In this document: positions 1 through 7,447 of the stretch, one piece after another | Layout of the letters: each line of letters begins with the position of its first letter | How positions within the stretch are numbered: position 1 is the stretch's first letter | Source of the DNA: UBA6186 sp050012295 | Lineage (GTDB): Bacteria > Pseudomonadota > Gammaproteobacteria > UBA6186 > Azoamicaceae | DNA: 22,472 bases | Direction of reading: 5' to 3' | Assembly: GCA_050012295.1 (NCBI GenBank) | Contig: JBEKHL010000024.1 | Location: 1 to 22,472, forward strand | The notes under the pieces: generated by a model | What the model was told of the DNA's origin: nothing | The model's database searches: none | The model's input: only the letters and a program-made list of their open reading frames with translations | Translations under genes and position numbers: made by a program

Positions 1-502
1 CGGCGAATTTGTAAAGATCAGCTTGAACACTTCCAAATATTGTATTAGAAGTTTTGTTATAAGAATCAGCTGGTACCCATGGTTCACTTATTAAATCATT
101 AGTTTTTAGGTATTCCCATGTTTTAATTCTGATGAAATCTAAAAATTTTTGATCCCAAGTTGATCTAAGATCTGCTTTTGCTTGTGGAACATCATGAATG
201 TTATTTTTTCCTTTAAAAGCTTCTTTATATTGGTTTTCTAAATATATGAAACATTCATCAGCTAAAGTTGGTTTACCGCCTTTACTACATTCGATTTTAC
301 CGCTAGTTTTAAGTAGCTCTTTAGTAAAAACTACAGCTGCTTCTACTTCTTGTTCCCATATGTAATGTTTGTCTTCAAAATAATCTAGCTCATCAACACT
401 ATATTCTAATAATGATTCAGAGATAGATTCGTGGTTGTTTAATTCTTCATTTAAACAATGATGATCTTTGGTTGGATTATTTGATATACTATCAGTAGAC
501 AT
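1..502 (-). CDS. Unrecognised protein, 5' part only (runs off the window)
   Basis: An uninterrupted minus-strand frame begins with ATG at 502-500 and stays open for 167 codons to the window edge, so only the N-terminal part is visible. An AGGAG ribosome-binding site lies at about 510-514, eight bases before the ATG, which supports this start. The visible protein is soluble-looking, acidic over its first 60 residues (many Glu, Asp and Ser) and then mixed and helical, with aromatic-rich stretches such as EDKHYIWEQEVEAA and STWDQKFLDFIRIKTWEYL. I see no signal peptide, membrane segment or catalytic motif that I can name. It is divergent from the transposon that begins 163 bases away and lies outside its inverted repeat, so it belongs to the host replicon. 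I do not recognise the family. That it is a gene is fairly certain; its function is unknown. Confidence 0.7.
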   Translation of the reverse strand, partial: MSTDSISNNPTKDHHCLNEELNNHESISESLLEYSVDELDYFEDKHYIWEQEVEAAVVFTKELLKTSGKIECSKGGKPTLADECFIYLENQYKEAFKGKNNIHDVPQAKADLRSTWDQKFLDFIRIKTWEYLKTNDLISEPWVPADSYNKTSNTIFGSVQADLYKFA

Positions 503-573
503 AACTTAAACTCCTAATCAGTTTGGTTGTGTTTAGGGGTGTTAGATATTACTAGTATCTTTACATCCCGCCT

Positions 574-591
574 ATGTTTCTAATGAAACAT
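574..591. repeat. Small inverted repeat upstream of the minus-strand gene
   Basis: ATGTTTC and GAAACAT form a perfect 7-bp stem around a TAAT loop, about 70 bases upstream of the minus-strand gene's ATG and outside the transposon. It could be an operator-like site or a weak hairpin. No T-run follows on either strand, so it is not a convincing rho-independent terminator. The rest of 503-664 shows nothing else I can support. Confidence 0.3.
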
Positions 592-664
592 TAAGAATAT
601 TATAGCAAACAGGTTAAAAGTTTAGATAGCTTGTTACAACAAAAAATATGGTAAGCCCAGTAGA

Positions 665-712
665 CCCCAAGCCAGGATAGATGCAAAAAAGTGGCAATGC
701 TTAACTAATGTT
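665..712 (+). repeat. Left terminal inverted repeat of the Tn3-family transposon
   Basis: This 48-bp segment begins CCCCAAGCCAGGATAGATGC and matches the reverse complement of 6630-6677 at 45 of 48 positions; the mismatches cluster in the inner third. Weaker similarity continues for about 13 further bases inward. Tn3-family ends are typically 38-48 bp, so the length fits. The five bases just outside (GTAGA at 660-664) do not match the five outside the right end (TGTAT), so no target-site duplication is visible. Confidence 0.88.
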
Positions 713-862
713 GGTTGATTAAATTAACAAATAGATGTTAAAAAATTATATTAATATAAAAATAACTAATAATTCTAATAAAAAACAATAAATTTATTCT
801 TACTATAGCTTAATTCTATTACGTAGACAGTTATATTCTTTAACTAAGCAAAGATTATTTTT

Positions 863-3800
863 ATGGTAGAAATAGAAAAAACGGCATATCCAAGGTTTTC
901 TAAACACAAAAAATTAACCGATAAAACTTTACAAACAATTTATACTCCAAGCCAGGAAGAAGTTTTAATGGCAGAACAATACACTAAAGATCCGCATAAT
1001 AAGTTTAAATTTTTAATTTTATTAAAATCTTTCCAAAAATTGGGATATTTTTTGCCAATAGAAGAAATTCCTAACCAGATCAAAACTCATATAGCAGGAT
1101 GTTTACAGTTACCAGAAGATCTTGAGATAAATTATAGTAATAAAAAAACTTTTCATAGTCATAAACAGCTAATTAGAACTTTATTATTGATTAATCCTTT
1201 TGACAAAAAGGCACAAGAGTTAGCACAAAATATTGGAATGGAACGAGCTTATAGAATAAATAATTTACCAGATATTATTAATGGCATAATAGAGGAGCTA
1301 ATTTATAAAAGGTATGAGTTACCAGCTTACAGTACATTATGTAAAATAGCCGGAAATTGTAGAATAACTGCTAACAATGATGTATTCAAAAAAATTAGCG
1401 ATCAAATTCCTGATGATATTAAAAAAACTTTAGAAGAATTGACTAAAGTAACAGCAAATAATAAAAGTGGTTATAATACAATTAAACTATTGCCTAAAAA
1501 ACCAACCATAAACAATTTATCAGATTTTATAGCCCAACATAATTGGGTATTATCGTTTGGGACATTCGATAAGTATTTATCCACCATCACTAAAAGTAAA
1601 ATAGCTGAACTAGTTAAAGAGGCTAAATTAATTGATGTTAATGGGTTAAAAGATTTAAATCCTAATAAAAGAATAGCTCTAATAGTGTGCTTATTATACG
1701 ATGCTCAAATTAGTGGCGTAGACAATTTGATTAAAATGTTTTGTAAAATAATTAATAATGCACATAATCAAGCAAAAAGAAAATTAGATCAATTAAGGAT
1801 AGACAATAAAGGGAAGATGGTAGAAGCAATAGAATTATTATCTGATCTACTAGATATTATGGAATCTGGCGGTGAATGGTATAGTCATGTGTTAATGTGT
1901 GGGCAAAAACCAGCTGACAACCAAATTGAACCACAAACCATATACCTATATTTAGAAAAGGATAATTTACAATATGTTTGTAAAAAAAGTAATAAAAATG
2001 AAACTATTTTAATAGATCAAAATGTGGCTATATATAAAAATATTGAAGAACTTATAAAAATGCAGATCACCAAAAATACAACATTACCTTTGCCAATCGA
2101 ATATATGACAGAGTTTTTTAAGTTTATATCAAAATATGGCCACCCCTTCATTGACAGTAATTTATTAAAAAAATTAAAGAACACCATTGATAGTAAAGGC
2201 AACATTCAAGATTTAAAAAATCTTTGTACTCAAATGATTGCTTTTGCCAAACAAGATCATTTGTTTTTGGTAAGTCAATGTATTAGTAAAAGAGCTAGAA
2301 ATGCTTGTTTTAATGTGTTGCATAAATTACAACTAAGCTCTGCAACAAGTAATGAGCAAACTATAAAAGCTATTAAATTTATGTTAAACAAGGTTAATAA
2401 TAAGGGATCAACATTAAATATCGGAGATTTAGATTTATCGTTTATTCCTGTTGCATGGCAAAAAGTTATTTTTGCTAAATCACAAGATCAAGAGGTTATT
2501 AAGGATCATTTTGAAGCATGTATTTTATCAGAAGCAGTAAATGAATTTAGGGCTGGTGATTTAATAACAACAAATTCAGAATTATTTTCTGGATATAAAT
2601 CTCAACTATTGTCGAAAGAAGAATGTAGCTCTAAGATTAATGATTACTGTAATGCTGTTAATATATCAGCTACTGGTAAAGAAGGAGTAAAATTATTAAA
2701 AGAACAGTTATTATCGACAGCTAAAAAATTAGATGATGATTATCCAAATATTAAAGGTTTTACTATTGATAACAAAGGTAATCCTATTTTATCCAAACCT
2801 AAAGCCAAACCAAAAAACAACACAACTTCATGGCTAAAAACTCAGCTTAAAATGAGGATCAAAGAAAAACATATTTTAGACGTATTATGTAGTACTAATC
2901 ATCTTACTGGATGGGCAAATAATTTTGGTCATGTATCTGGAGTTGCTGGCAGAATTGATAATGCTATAGAAAAATATATACTGGCAACATTTTCTGCTGG
3001 TACTGGTCTAGGTCCAACTCAAACAGTAAAACATTTTAAAAGTGCTAGTAATTTTGAAGTAACTCCACATACATTATCTTGGCTAATTAGACGGCACATA
3101 AGTATTGCTAAATTAGACAAGGCAATCATAGCATTAAATAATGAAATGCTTCAGTATCAAGTAGTAGGTTGTTGGGGTGATGGTAAATCTTGCGCTGCTG
3201 ATGGTACTTTACGTAATATTTACGAAGATAATTTATTAGCTGAGTATCATTTAAGATATGGTGCGAGAGGGGGGATAGCGTATTATCATGTAGCTAATAA
3301 TTATATTGCATTTTTTGCTAGCTTTATTCCTTGTGGTGTTTGGGAGGCCATTGCTATTTTAGAGGGCTTATTAAAAAACAAATCTGAAGTACAACCAGAT
3401 ACGGTACATGCTGATACTCAAGGACAATCTGCTGTAGTGTTTGCATTAGCTTATTTGCTTGGCATTAAATTAATGCCAAGAATTAGAAATTGGAAAGAAT
3501 ATACGATGTTTAAAGCAGATAAATCGGTTATTTATACTAATATAGAATCATTGTTTACTAGAGTAATTGATTGGAATTTAATCGAAGAATGTTGGGATGA
3601 TTTTATGCAAGTGGTATTATCTATCAAGTCCGGCACGATTTCCACTACATTTTTATTGCAGCAATTAACCAATTACGCTAGAAAAAATAAATTATTAAAG
3701 GGTTTACAAGAATTAGGTCACGTAATTAGAACTTTATTTTTGATTGAATATTTATCGAAGATTGAGCTTAGAGCAGAAATCACGGCAACCACTAATAAAG

Positions 3801-4129
3801 TTGAAAATTTCAATGAATTTAGCGAATGGTTTAATTTTGGCAACAAAAATTATATTGTGGCTAGTAACGATCCTTATGAACAAGCAAAGGCAATAAAGTG
3901 TAACTTTTTAATGGCTAATGCAATGATGTTGCAAAATGTAATAGATTTCACTAATATTATTTTAGAGTTACAGCAAGAAGGTTATACTATAATTCAACAT
4001 GACGTTGCCGGCTTGAGTCCATATATTACTGAGCCATTTAAGAGATTTGGAATTATCGAGATGAATTACCAAGAAGCTGCCAGGTTAATTTCGTTACAGC
4101 AATGCAAAACGATCTGGGAGGTTTTTTAA
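863..4129 (+). CDS. tnpA: Tn3-family transposase
   Basis: This is a 1088-residue DDE transposase catalysing replicative transposition at the two 48-bp ends. The N-terminal part (about 1-170, with SKHKKLTD and TPSQEEVLMAEQ) looks like the DUF4158-type domain of Tn3 transposases. The catalytic region lies in the last third. The first acidic residue is within CWGDGKSCAADGT (about 772-784), the second in VHADTQGQS (about 849-857), and the glutamate in NKVENFNEF (about 980-988), which matches the family's usual NKxExxN pattern. The length is slightly above the usual ~1000 residues. The frame is intact to TAA. The start at 863 has only a weak AAAG upstream, and the leader 713-862 is extremely AT-rich with no clear promoter. 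It is followed after 60 bases by the recombinase gene, with the recombination-site candidate in between. Confidence 0.93.
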   Translation: MVEIEKTAYPRFSKHKKLTDKTLQTIYTPSQEEVLMAEQYTKDPHNKFKFLILLKSFQKLGYFLPIEEIPNQIKTHIAGCLQLPEDLEINYSNKKTFHSHKQLIRTLLLINPFDKKAQELAQNIGMERAYRINNLPDIINGIIEELIYKRYELPAYSTLCKIAGNCRITANNDVFKKISDQIPDDIKKTLEELTKVTANNKSGYNTIKLLPKKPTINNLSDFIAQHNWVLSFGTFDKYLSTITKSKIAELVKEAKLIDVNGLKDLNPNKRIALIVCLLYDAQISGVDNLIKMFCKIINNAHNQAKRKLDQLRIDNKGKMVEAIELLSDLLDIMESGGEWYSHVLMCGQKPADNQIEPQTIYLYLEKDNLQYVCKKSNKNETILIDQNVAIYKNIEELIKMQITKNTTLPLPIEYMTEFFKFISKYGHPFIDSNLLKKLKNTIDSKGNIQDLKNLCTQMIAFAKQDHLFLVSQCISKRARNACFNVLHKLQLSSATSNEQTIKAIKFMLNKVNNKGSTLNIGDLDLSFIPVAWQKVIFAKSQDQEVIKDHFEACILSEAVNEFRAGDLITTNSELFSGYKSQLLSKEECSSKINDYCNAVNISATGKEGVKLLKEQLLSTAKKLDDDYPNIKGFTIDNKGNPILSKPKAKPKNNTTSWLKTQLKMRIKEKHILDVLCSTNHLTGWANNFGHVSGVAGRIDNAIEKYILATFSAGTGLGPTQTVKHFKSASNFEVTPHTLSWLIRRHISIAKLDKAIIALNNEMLQYQVVGCWGDGKSCAADGTLRNIYEDNLLAEYHLRYGARGGIAYYHVANNYIAFFASFIPCGVWEAIAILEGLLKNKSEVQPDTVHADTQGQSAVVFALAYLLGIKLMPRIRNWKEYTMFKADKSVIYTNIESLFTRVIDWNLIEECWDDFMQVVLSIKSGTISTTFLLQQLTNYARKNKLLKGLQELGHVIRTLFLIEYLSKIELRAEITATTNKVENFNEFSEWFNFGNKNYIVASNDPYEQAKAIKCNFLMANAMMLQNVIDFTNIILELQQEGYTIIQHDVAGLSPYITEPFKRFGIIEMNYQEAARLISLQQCKTIWEVF

Positions 4130-4138
4130 TAAACAGTA

Positions 4139-4170
4139 ATAATTCCGGTAATCTTGAATACCAGAATTAT
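4139..4170 (+). other. Candidate core recombination site of the transposon's tyrosine recombinase
   Basis: Two 12-bp arms, ATAATTCCGGTA (4139-4150) and TACCAGAATTAT (4159-4170), are inverted copies with 11 of 12 positions matching, separated by the 8-bp spacer ATCTTGAA. This 12-8-12 geometry is typical of the core crossover site of a tyrosine recombinase. It lies in the 60-base gap 20 bases before the recombinase start codon, the kind of place where TnpI-type elements keep their internal resolution site. It could instead be an operator for the recombinase gene. No T-run follows, so it is not a terminator. Confidence 0.55.
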
Positions 4171-4189
4171 GTAAAAAGAGATAAACAAG

Positions 4190-5404
4190 ATGAAAAGGAC
4201 ACTTCCTAAAGCACTATTTGACACTCTAACTTACATGAAAAAGAAGAAATACTACGTTACCATGAAACACATAAAGCATAAAAAAGATTATATTCATGCA
4301 TATAATTTTTTGTTAAGCTATCGTGGTAGTATAGATACTTTTACTGCATATCGTAGAGAAATAGAAAGATTATTACAATGGACTTGGTTAATAGAAAAAA
4401 AACCACTGCCAAAAATTACCAAAGAATTGTTTGAAAAATACTTACAATTTTGCAAAAAACCATTAAAAAGTTGGATTGGGCTATATAGAACACCAAAGTT
4501 TATAAACATAAAAGGACAACGGCTCCCCAATTCTAAGTGGCGTCCATTTGTTGTTACGATCCCTAAGAAAAAATTTACTAGCATAAAAAAATTAAATGCA
4601 TCACAATATAAATTATCAAGACAATCATTAAAAGAAATATTTGCTATTAACCAAAGTTTTTATAATTATTTATTAGAACAAAGATATGTGACAATTAATC
4701 CGATTGCTCAAATAAGACAAAAAACCAAATATTTTCCTAGAAAGATCCAAAAAATGGTAGTAAGAAAATTATCAGATTTACAATGGTCATTTGTAATTGA
4801 AACAGCAGAAATGATGGCGCAAGGATCTGATGAATATGAAAGATTATTATTTATTATGAATATGCTGTACTCTCTATATTTACGGATCTCAGAATTAACT
4901 GTAACTTATAGATCTGAACCACAAATGAAAGATTTTTATAAATATGATGGCGGATGGTGGTTTAATACCATAGGCAAAGGCAATAAAGAACGCTCTATTC
5001 CTGTTAGCGATGAGCTGTTAAAAGCATTAAAAAGATATAGAAAAACTTTAGATCTACCTGCTCTACCGTCTCCACAAGAAGAGACACCTTTGTTGCCAAA
5101 ACAAAAAGGGAAAGGCGCAATAACTAGTAGCAAAACTATTAGAAATATGGTACAAATATGTTTTAATAGAGCAATAGAACGCATGGATGAAGAAGGTTTT
5201 AATGAAGAAGCTGAAGCATTAAAATCGGCAACGGTACATTGGTTAAGGCATACTGGAATTTCTAATGATGTAAAATTTAGGCCAAGGGAACATGTTAGAG
5301 ATGATGCGGGCCACAGTTCTAGTGCTATAACCGACAAATATATTGATATAGATTTAAGAGAACGGTATTTATCTGCTAAAAATAAAAAAATTAAGGTAAA
5401 TTAA
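4190..5404 (+). CDS. Tyrosine recombinase (TnpI/TnpS-type resolvase of the transposon)
   Basis: This 404-residue protein has the complete catalytic set of a tyrosine recombinase: Arg232 (in YLRISEL), Lys263/Lys266 (in GKGNKERS), His350 and Arg353 (in HWLRH), His375 (in AGHSS) and the nucleophile Tyr384 (in TDKYID). Residues from about 35 to 180 form a SAM-like core-binding domain, and the first 30 residues are very basic. It probably resolves cointegrates made by the Tn3 transposase, taking the place of a serine resolvase. The inverted-repeat site at 4139-4170 is the obvious substrate. It is longer than XerC/D (about 300) because of an extended N-terminus and an insert at about 100-140. It ends inside a 10-bp tandem repeat that joins it to the next gene, 24 bases downstream. 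Only a weak AGAG precedes the ATG. Confidence 0.9.
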   Translation: MKRTLPKALFDTLTYMKKKKYYVTMKHIKHKKDYIHAYNFLLSYRGSIDTFTAYRREIERLLQWTWLIEKKPLPKITKELFEKYLQFCKKPLKSWIGLYRTPKFINIKGQRLPNSKWRPFVVTIPKKKFTSIKKLNASQYKLSRQSLKEIFAINQSFYNYLLEQRYVTINPIAQIRQKTKYFPRKIQKMVVRKLSDLQWSFVIETAEMMAQGSDEYERLLFIMNMLYSLYLRISELTVTYRSEPQMKDFYKYDGGWWFNTIGKGNKERSIPVSDELLKALKRYRKTLDLPALPSPQEETPLLPKQKGKGAITSSKTIRNMVQICFNRAIERMDEEGFNEEAEALKSATVHWLRHTGISNDVKFRPREHVRDDAGHSSSAITDKYIDIDLRERYLSAKNKKIKVN

Positions 5405-5425
5405 GGTAAATTAAGGTAAATTAAG
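5391..5425 (+). repeat. Tandem repeat of TTAAGGTAAA, 3.5 copies
   Basis: Three perfect 10-bp units followed by TTAAG span the stop codon of the recombinase gene (TAA at 5402-5404) and reach to three bases before the ATG of the next gene. Each unit contains AAGG, which could act as a weak ribosome-binding site, and TAA in two frames. Copy-number change would alter the recombinase C-terminus and the spacing to the next gene. Confidence 0.8.
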
Positions 5426-5428
5426 TAT

Positions 5429-6532
5429 ATGGAATTATCCATTGAAAATTTAGCTAAATTATATGAGTTTTTAAAAGACATCAACCATCAAATAGCAATA
5501 GCTACAATGATTGTGGAGGTTGATGATCTTATTACGACGCCAACTGCAAAAACAAGATCGTCATTGGATACAATATTAAATAGTCTTAGTGAGTATGTAT
5601 TTAACATATCACATGTTGAAGTATTTCTACGAGATTGCGAATATTTATCATCTGATGTAATGACAATTAAACAACAAAAGACATTGTTATCCTGTCAACA
5701 ATTATACCAACAAATTAAGGCAAAAATCGTTAAGATATTTGAATGGAGCGTTAAATTAAAGGAACGATTGAATCAGGAAGGTTTTGTTATTTCAGATGAA
5801 TTAGAAAATTTTATATCTATTACAAAAACTAGTGATAGTAATATCAATAAACAAGATCTACTTAAATTGTATGATCAAACAAGAAATGTATTAAAAGAAA
5901 TACATGTTGAGTTATTACTTGTAGATCCTGAGAATATGATTAATACAGCTGGTTATGCGCTTGAAGTTAAAGAAGGTAATACTTTATTTATTGAAACTGC
6001 CCATGAAATGGACACATTAATAGATTATGGTTTATTTGAATGTCGTAAAAATGGCAAGAATATAGCAGAACGGTATTTTGAAAAAAATCATACTTTATAT
6101 GGACCCAAAAAATTAGAAATTCTAACAGCATTAAAAAATGCTAGATTTTCTTTACTAGAAACTCTTGATCCAATGTATGAATGTGGTGTAATGGTAAGAG
6201 ATCGGTTAGATGATAAAGTTTTATTTTTAGTAGATCGAGATTTGCATAGCTCCATATCTATGACTAAAAATAAATATTATTTATTAACCCATTATATAAA
6301 CATGCCATTATTTTCATTAACAACAGGAGCTGCGACTCCAGTTATGAAGAATAGTAATATTGGTGAGACTATGTGGAGTATTTTTGAAAAGATCATTCAA
6401 TTAGAAAAAAACCAAGGCTATAATAAGGTTGAGCGGCGATATAGGTATGTTACTGACTTATATAAAATGACGATTCATGAAGGGCTTGCTCAGGCTGTGA
6501 GTTCGCAAAGATTACCAATGTCAGTTAGATGA
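5429..6532 (+). CDS. Unrecognised third gene of the Tn3-family transposon
   Basis: This is a 367-residue protein that I do not recognise. The N-terminal half (about 1-165) is rich in Leu, Ile, Lys and Glu and looks long-helical, possibly coiled-coil (KLYEFLKDINHQIAIATMIV; CQQLYQQIKAKIVKIFEW). The second half (about 175-367) looks more globular, with FECRKNGKNIAERYFEKN, GVMVRDRLDDKVLFLVDRD and a conserved-looking RRYRYVTDLYKMTIHEG near the end. There is no membrane segment or signal peptide. It is transcribed with the tyrosine recombinase and ends about 100 bases inside the right repeat. By position it could be an accessory factor, like the TnpT that accompanies TnpS in Tn4651, or a passenger gene. 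I see no sequence motif that proves either. It ends with TGA. Confidence 0.75.
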   Translation: MELSIENLAKLYEFLKDINHQIAIATMIVEVDDLITTPTAKTRSSLDTILNSLSEYVFNISHVEVFLRDCEYLSSDVMTIKQQKTLLSCQQLYQQIKAKIVKIFEWSVKLKERLNQEGFVISDELENFISITKTSDSNINKQDLLKLYDQTRNVLKEIHVELLLVDPENMINTAGYALEVKEGNTLFIETAHEMDTLIDYGLFECRKNGKNIAERYFEKNHTLYGPKKLEILTALKNARFSLLETLDPMYECGVMVRDRLDDKVLFLVDRDLHSSISMTKNKYYLLTHYINMPLFSLTTGAATPVMKNSNIGETMWSIFEKIIQLEKNQGYNKVERRYRYVTDLYKMTIHEGLAQAVSSQRLPMSVR

Positions 6533-6629
6533 GTAATTAGTTTTTAAAAAAACGAACAAAATAAGAGAAAAATGATACTAAAAAGTTAAAATTTGTGGGT
6601 TTTTGAGTTTAAATATGATTTATTCAAAT

Positions 6630-6677
6630 AACATTAGTTGAGTGTTGCCACTTTTTTGCATCTATCCTGGCTTGGGG
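6630..6677 (-). repeat. Right terminal inverted repeat of the Tn3-family transposon
   Basis: This is the inverted partner of 665-712 (45/48). Read from outside it begins CCCCAAGCCAGG. The outer boundary is supported independently: the serine-recombinase reading frame coming from the right is typical up to codon 20 (VEANT) and becomes unlike that family exactly at position 6677. Confidence 0.88.
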
Positions 6678-6737
6678 TGTATTAGCTTCTACTTGTCTCT
6701 CTGATGAAACTCGCGCATATAATGCTGCTGTTGTCAT
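6678..6737 (-). pseudogene. Serine recombinase, N-terminal stub cut by the Tn3-family transposon
   Basis: The minus strand encodes MTTAALYARVSSERQVEANT, the hallmark N-terminus of a serine recombinase/resolvase, with the nucleophilic serine in the YARVSS motif. A GAGG ribosome-binding site at about 6747-6750 precedes the ATG. After codon 20 the frame enters the transposon repeat, reads about 17 unrelated codons and stops. Only the first 20 residues remain. The remainder is not on the far side of the transposon (minus strand below 665), so it has been lost. The ATG overlaps the stop codon of the small upstream ORF (ATGA). The YARVSSERQ motif makes the family assignment strong, although the size and subtype of the lost enzyme cannot be told. 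Confidence 0.85.
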
Positions 6738-6871
6738 TTTAAATTTCCTCTCGATTGTTTTAAATAATACTGCTTTTCAATATTTGATTCAATTCTTTTG
6801 CTAGAATTTATTTTGTATTGACACCTAGGAAATAATGTTTCATAAGTGTCTAATAAATTATTTGTAGCCAA
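6734..6871 (-). CDS. Small protein (45 aa) coupled to the broken serine recombinase
   Basis: A 45-codon minus-strand frame starts with TTG at 6871-6869, preceded by GAGGTG about 7-8 bases upstream, and ends with a TGA that overlaps the ATG of the recombinase stub (ATGA), the usual sign of translational coupling. The peptide has an N-terminal LATNNLLDTYETLFPRC and a basic C-terminal half (KINSSKRIESNIEKQYYLKQ), compatible with a small DNA-binding or recombinase-accessory protein, but I recognise no family. The ribosome-binding site and the overlap argue that it was translated. With its partner destroyed it may no longer matter. Confidence 0.45.
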   Translation of the reverse strand: MATNNLLDTYETLFPRCQYKINSSKRIESNIEKQYYLKQSRGNLK

Positions 6872-6876
6872 TCGAT

Positions 6877-7266
6877 TCACCTCGTAACTAAAAGTAATTT
6901 GCCATTTTTTTTTGCATTACATGTTGCTCCATGTTGATTTAATAGATTGTCTATACCAGCATACACAATTTGCCAAGAAGAGTTAACTGTTGTACTAACT
7001 TGATGATTAAATGTCTTGCCTGGGCTACTACGTATAAGATCTCTTGAGATAATTTGAACAAATTCTAATTTGTTTGCAACATTGTTGGAACCGTACGCTA
7101 CGTTCTTAGAGGACTGGGCCCTGGCAACAGGGTCTGGTTACTCGACAAGTTCTGGTTTTTGAAATCCCAACATTTCTAGCCATGGTAAATGTTCTTTTTT
7201 CATTAACAATTCAGCAGGGGTTTTATCCTTTCCGAACGCCTGAATTCTTAATGCAACAACGCGCGA
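6877..7266 (-). pseudogene. Remnant of an unrecognised gene, interrupted by a stop codon
   Basis: On the minus strand a single frame runs from about 7266 to a TGA at 6879-6877 with one internal TAA at 7140-7138. The upstream piece reads like the end of a real protein (AFGKDKTPAELLMKKEHLPW, LEMLGFQKPELVE) and the downstream piece like another domain (KLEFVQIISRDLIRSSPGKT, SSWQIVYAGIDNLLNQHGA). Neither has a usable start codon at its beginning, and a stop lies just upstream of 7266. It could be one gene with a nonsense mutation or two adjoining fragments. The stop falls within a GC-rich patch that looks inserted. It ends five bases before the start codon of the 45-aa ORF, so the three pieces look like one former operon. 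I cannot name the family. Confidence 0.4.
7088..7138. repeat. GC-rich double-hairpin patch
   Basis: Within strongly AT-rich DNA, about 50 bases are GC-rich and contain two inverted repeats. One is GAAC-(C)-GTA / TAC-GTTC at 7088-7105 with a one-base bulge. The other is CCCTG/CAGGG around a GCAA loop at 7119-7132, a GNRA-type tetraloop if transcribed from the plus strand. It overlaps the frame-breaking stop of the remnant gene. It may be a small palindromic insertion or a recombination site. Beyond it, 7267-7447 contains no gene I can support. Confidence 0.4.
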
Positions 7267-7447
7267 TTATTTAGGTGTTAGTTATCCATGTTCTCTTTGA
7301 AAGTTTTTTTCACATAATGCATATTCACCCATAACCTTTTAAAAAACATCTTGCAATTATATAAAAAGTTTGGCATTTTTTTAATTATGGAAAAAGTATA
7401 TTGACCATGGATCAACAAAATAATAATAAAAAAAGTAGAGATTAAAA

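Larger units (their letters stand above)
665..6677 (+). mobile_element. Tn3-family transposon with transposase, tyrosine recombinase and an unknown third gene
   Basis: The element is bounded by 48-bp inverted repeats and carries three same-strand genes: a DDE transposase (863-4129), a tyrosine recombinase (4190-5404) and an unrecognised gene (5429-6532). Most Tn3 relatives resolve cointegrates with a serine resolvase. A tyrosine recombinase is known in the Tn4430/Tn5401 (TnpI) and Tn4651 (TnpS/TnpT) branches, so this belongs functionally with those. A candidate recombination site lies between the first two genes. All three genes are intact, so the element could be active. The right end interrupts a minus-strand serine recombinase gene after codon 20. 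Absence of a target duplication, and of the rest of that gene on the left, suggests an adjacent deletion or rearrangement after insertion. Confidence 0.88.

Noticed and set aside
574..591. Rho-independent terminator
   Set aside because: A 7-bp stem with no T-run on either strand; kept only as an inverted repeat.
7088..7140. Fragment of a structured RNA gene (rRNA- or tRNA-like)
   Set aside because: The GC content and tetraloop are suggestive, but I could not extend it to any known RNA structure.
7370..7402. Promoter for the SecA-like gene (TTGGCA ... TATATT)
   Set aside because: The spacer is 21 bases, too long, and the sequence is so AT-rich that chance matches are expected.
7407..7445. 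Twelve-codon ORF with ATG just before the SecA-like gene
   Set aside because: Too short and low-complexity (Gln, Asn, Lys) to claim as a leader peptide, and not in frame with the downstream GTG.
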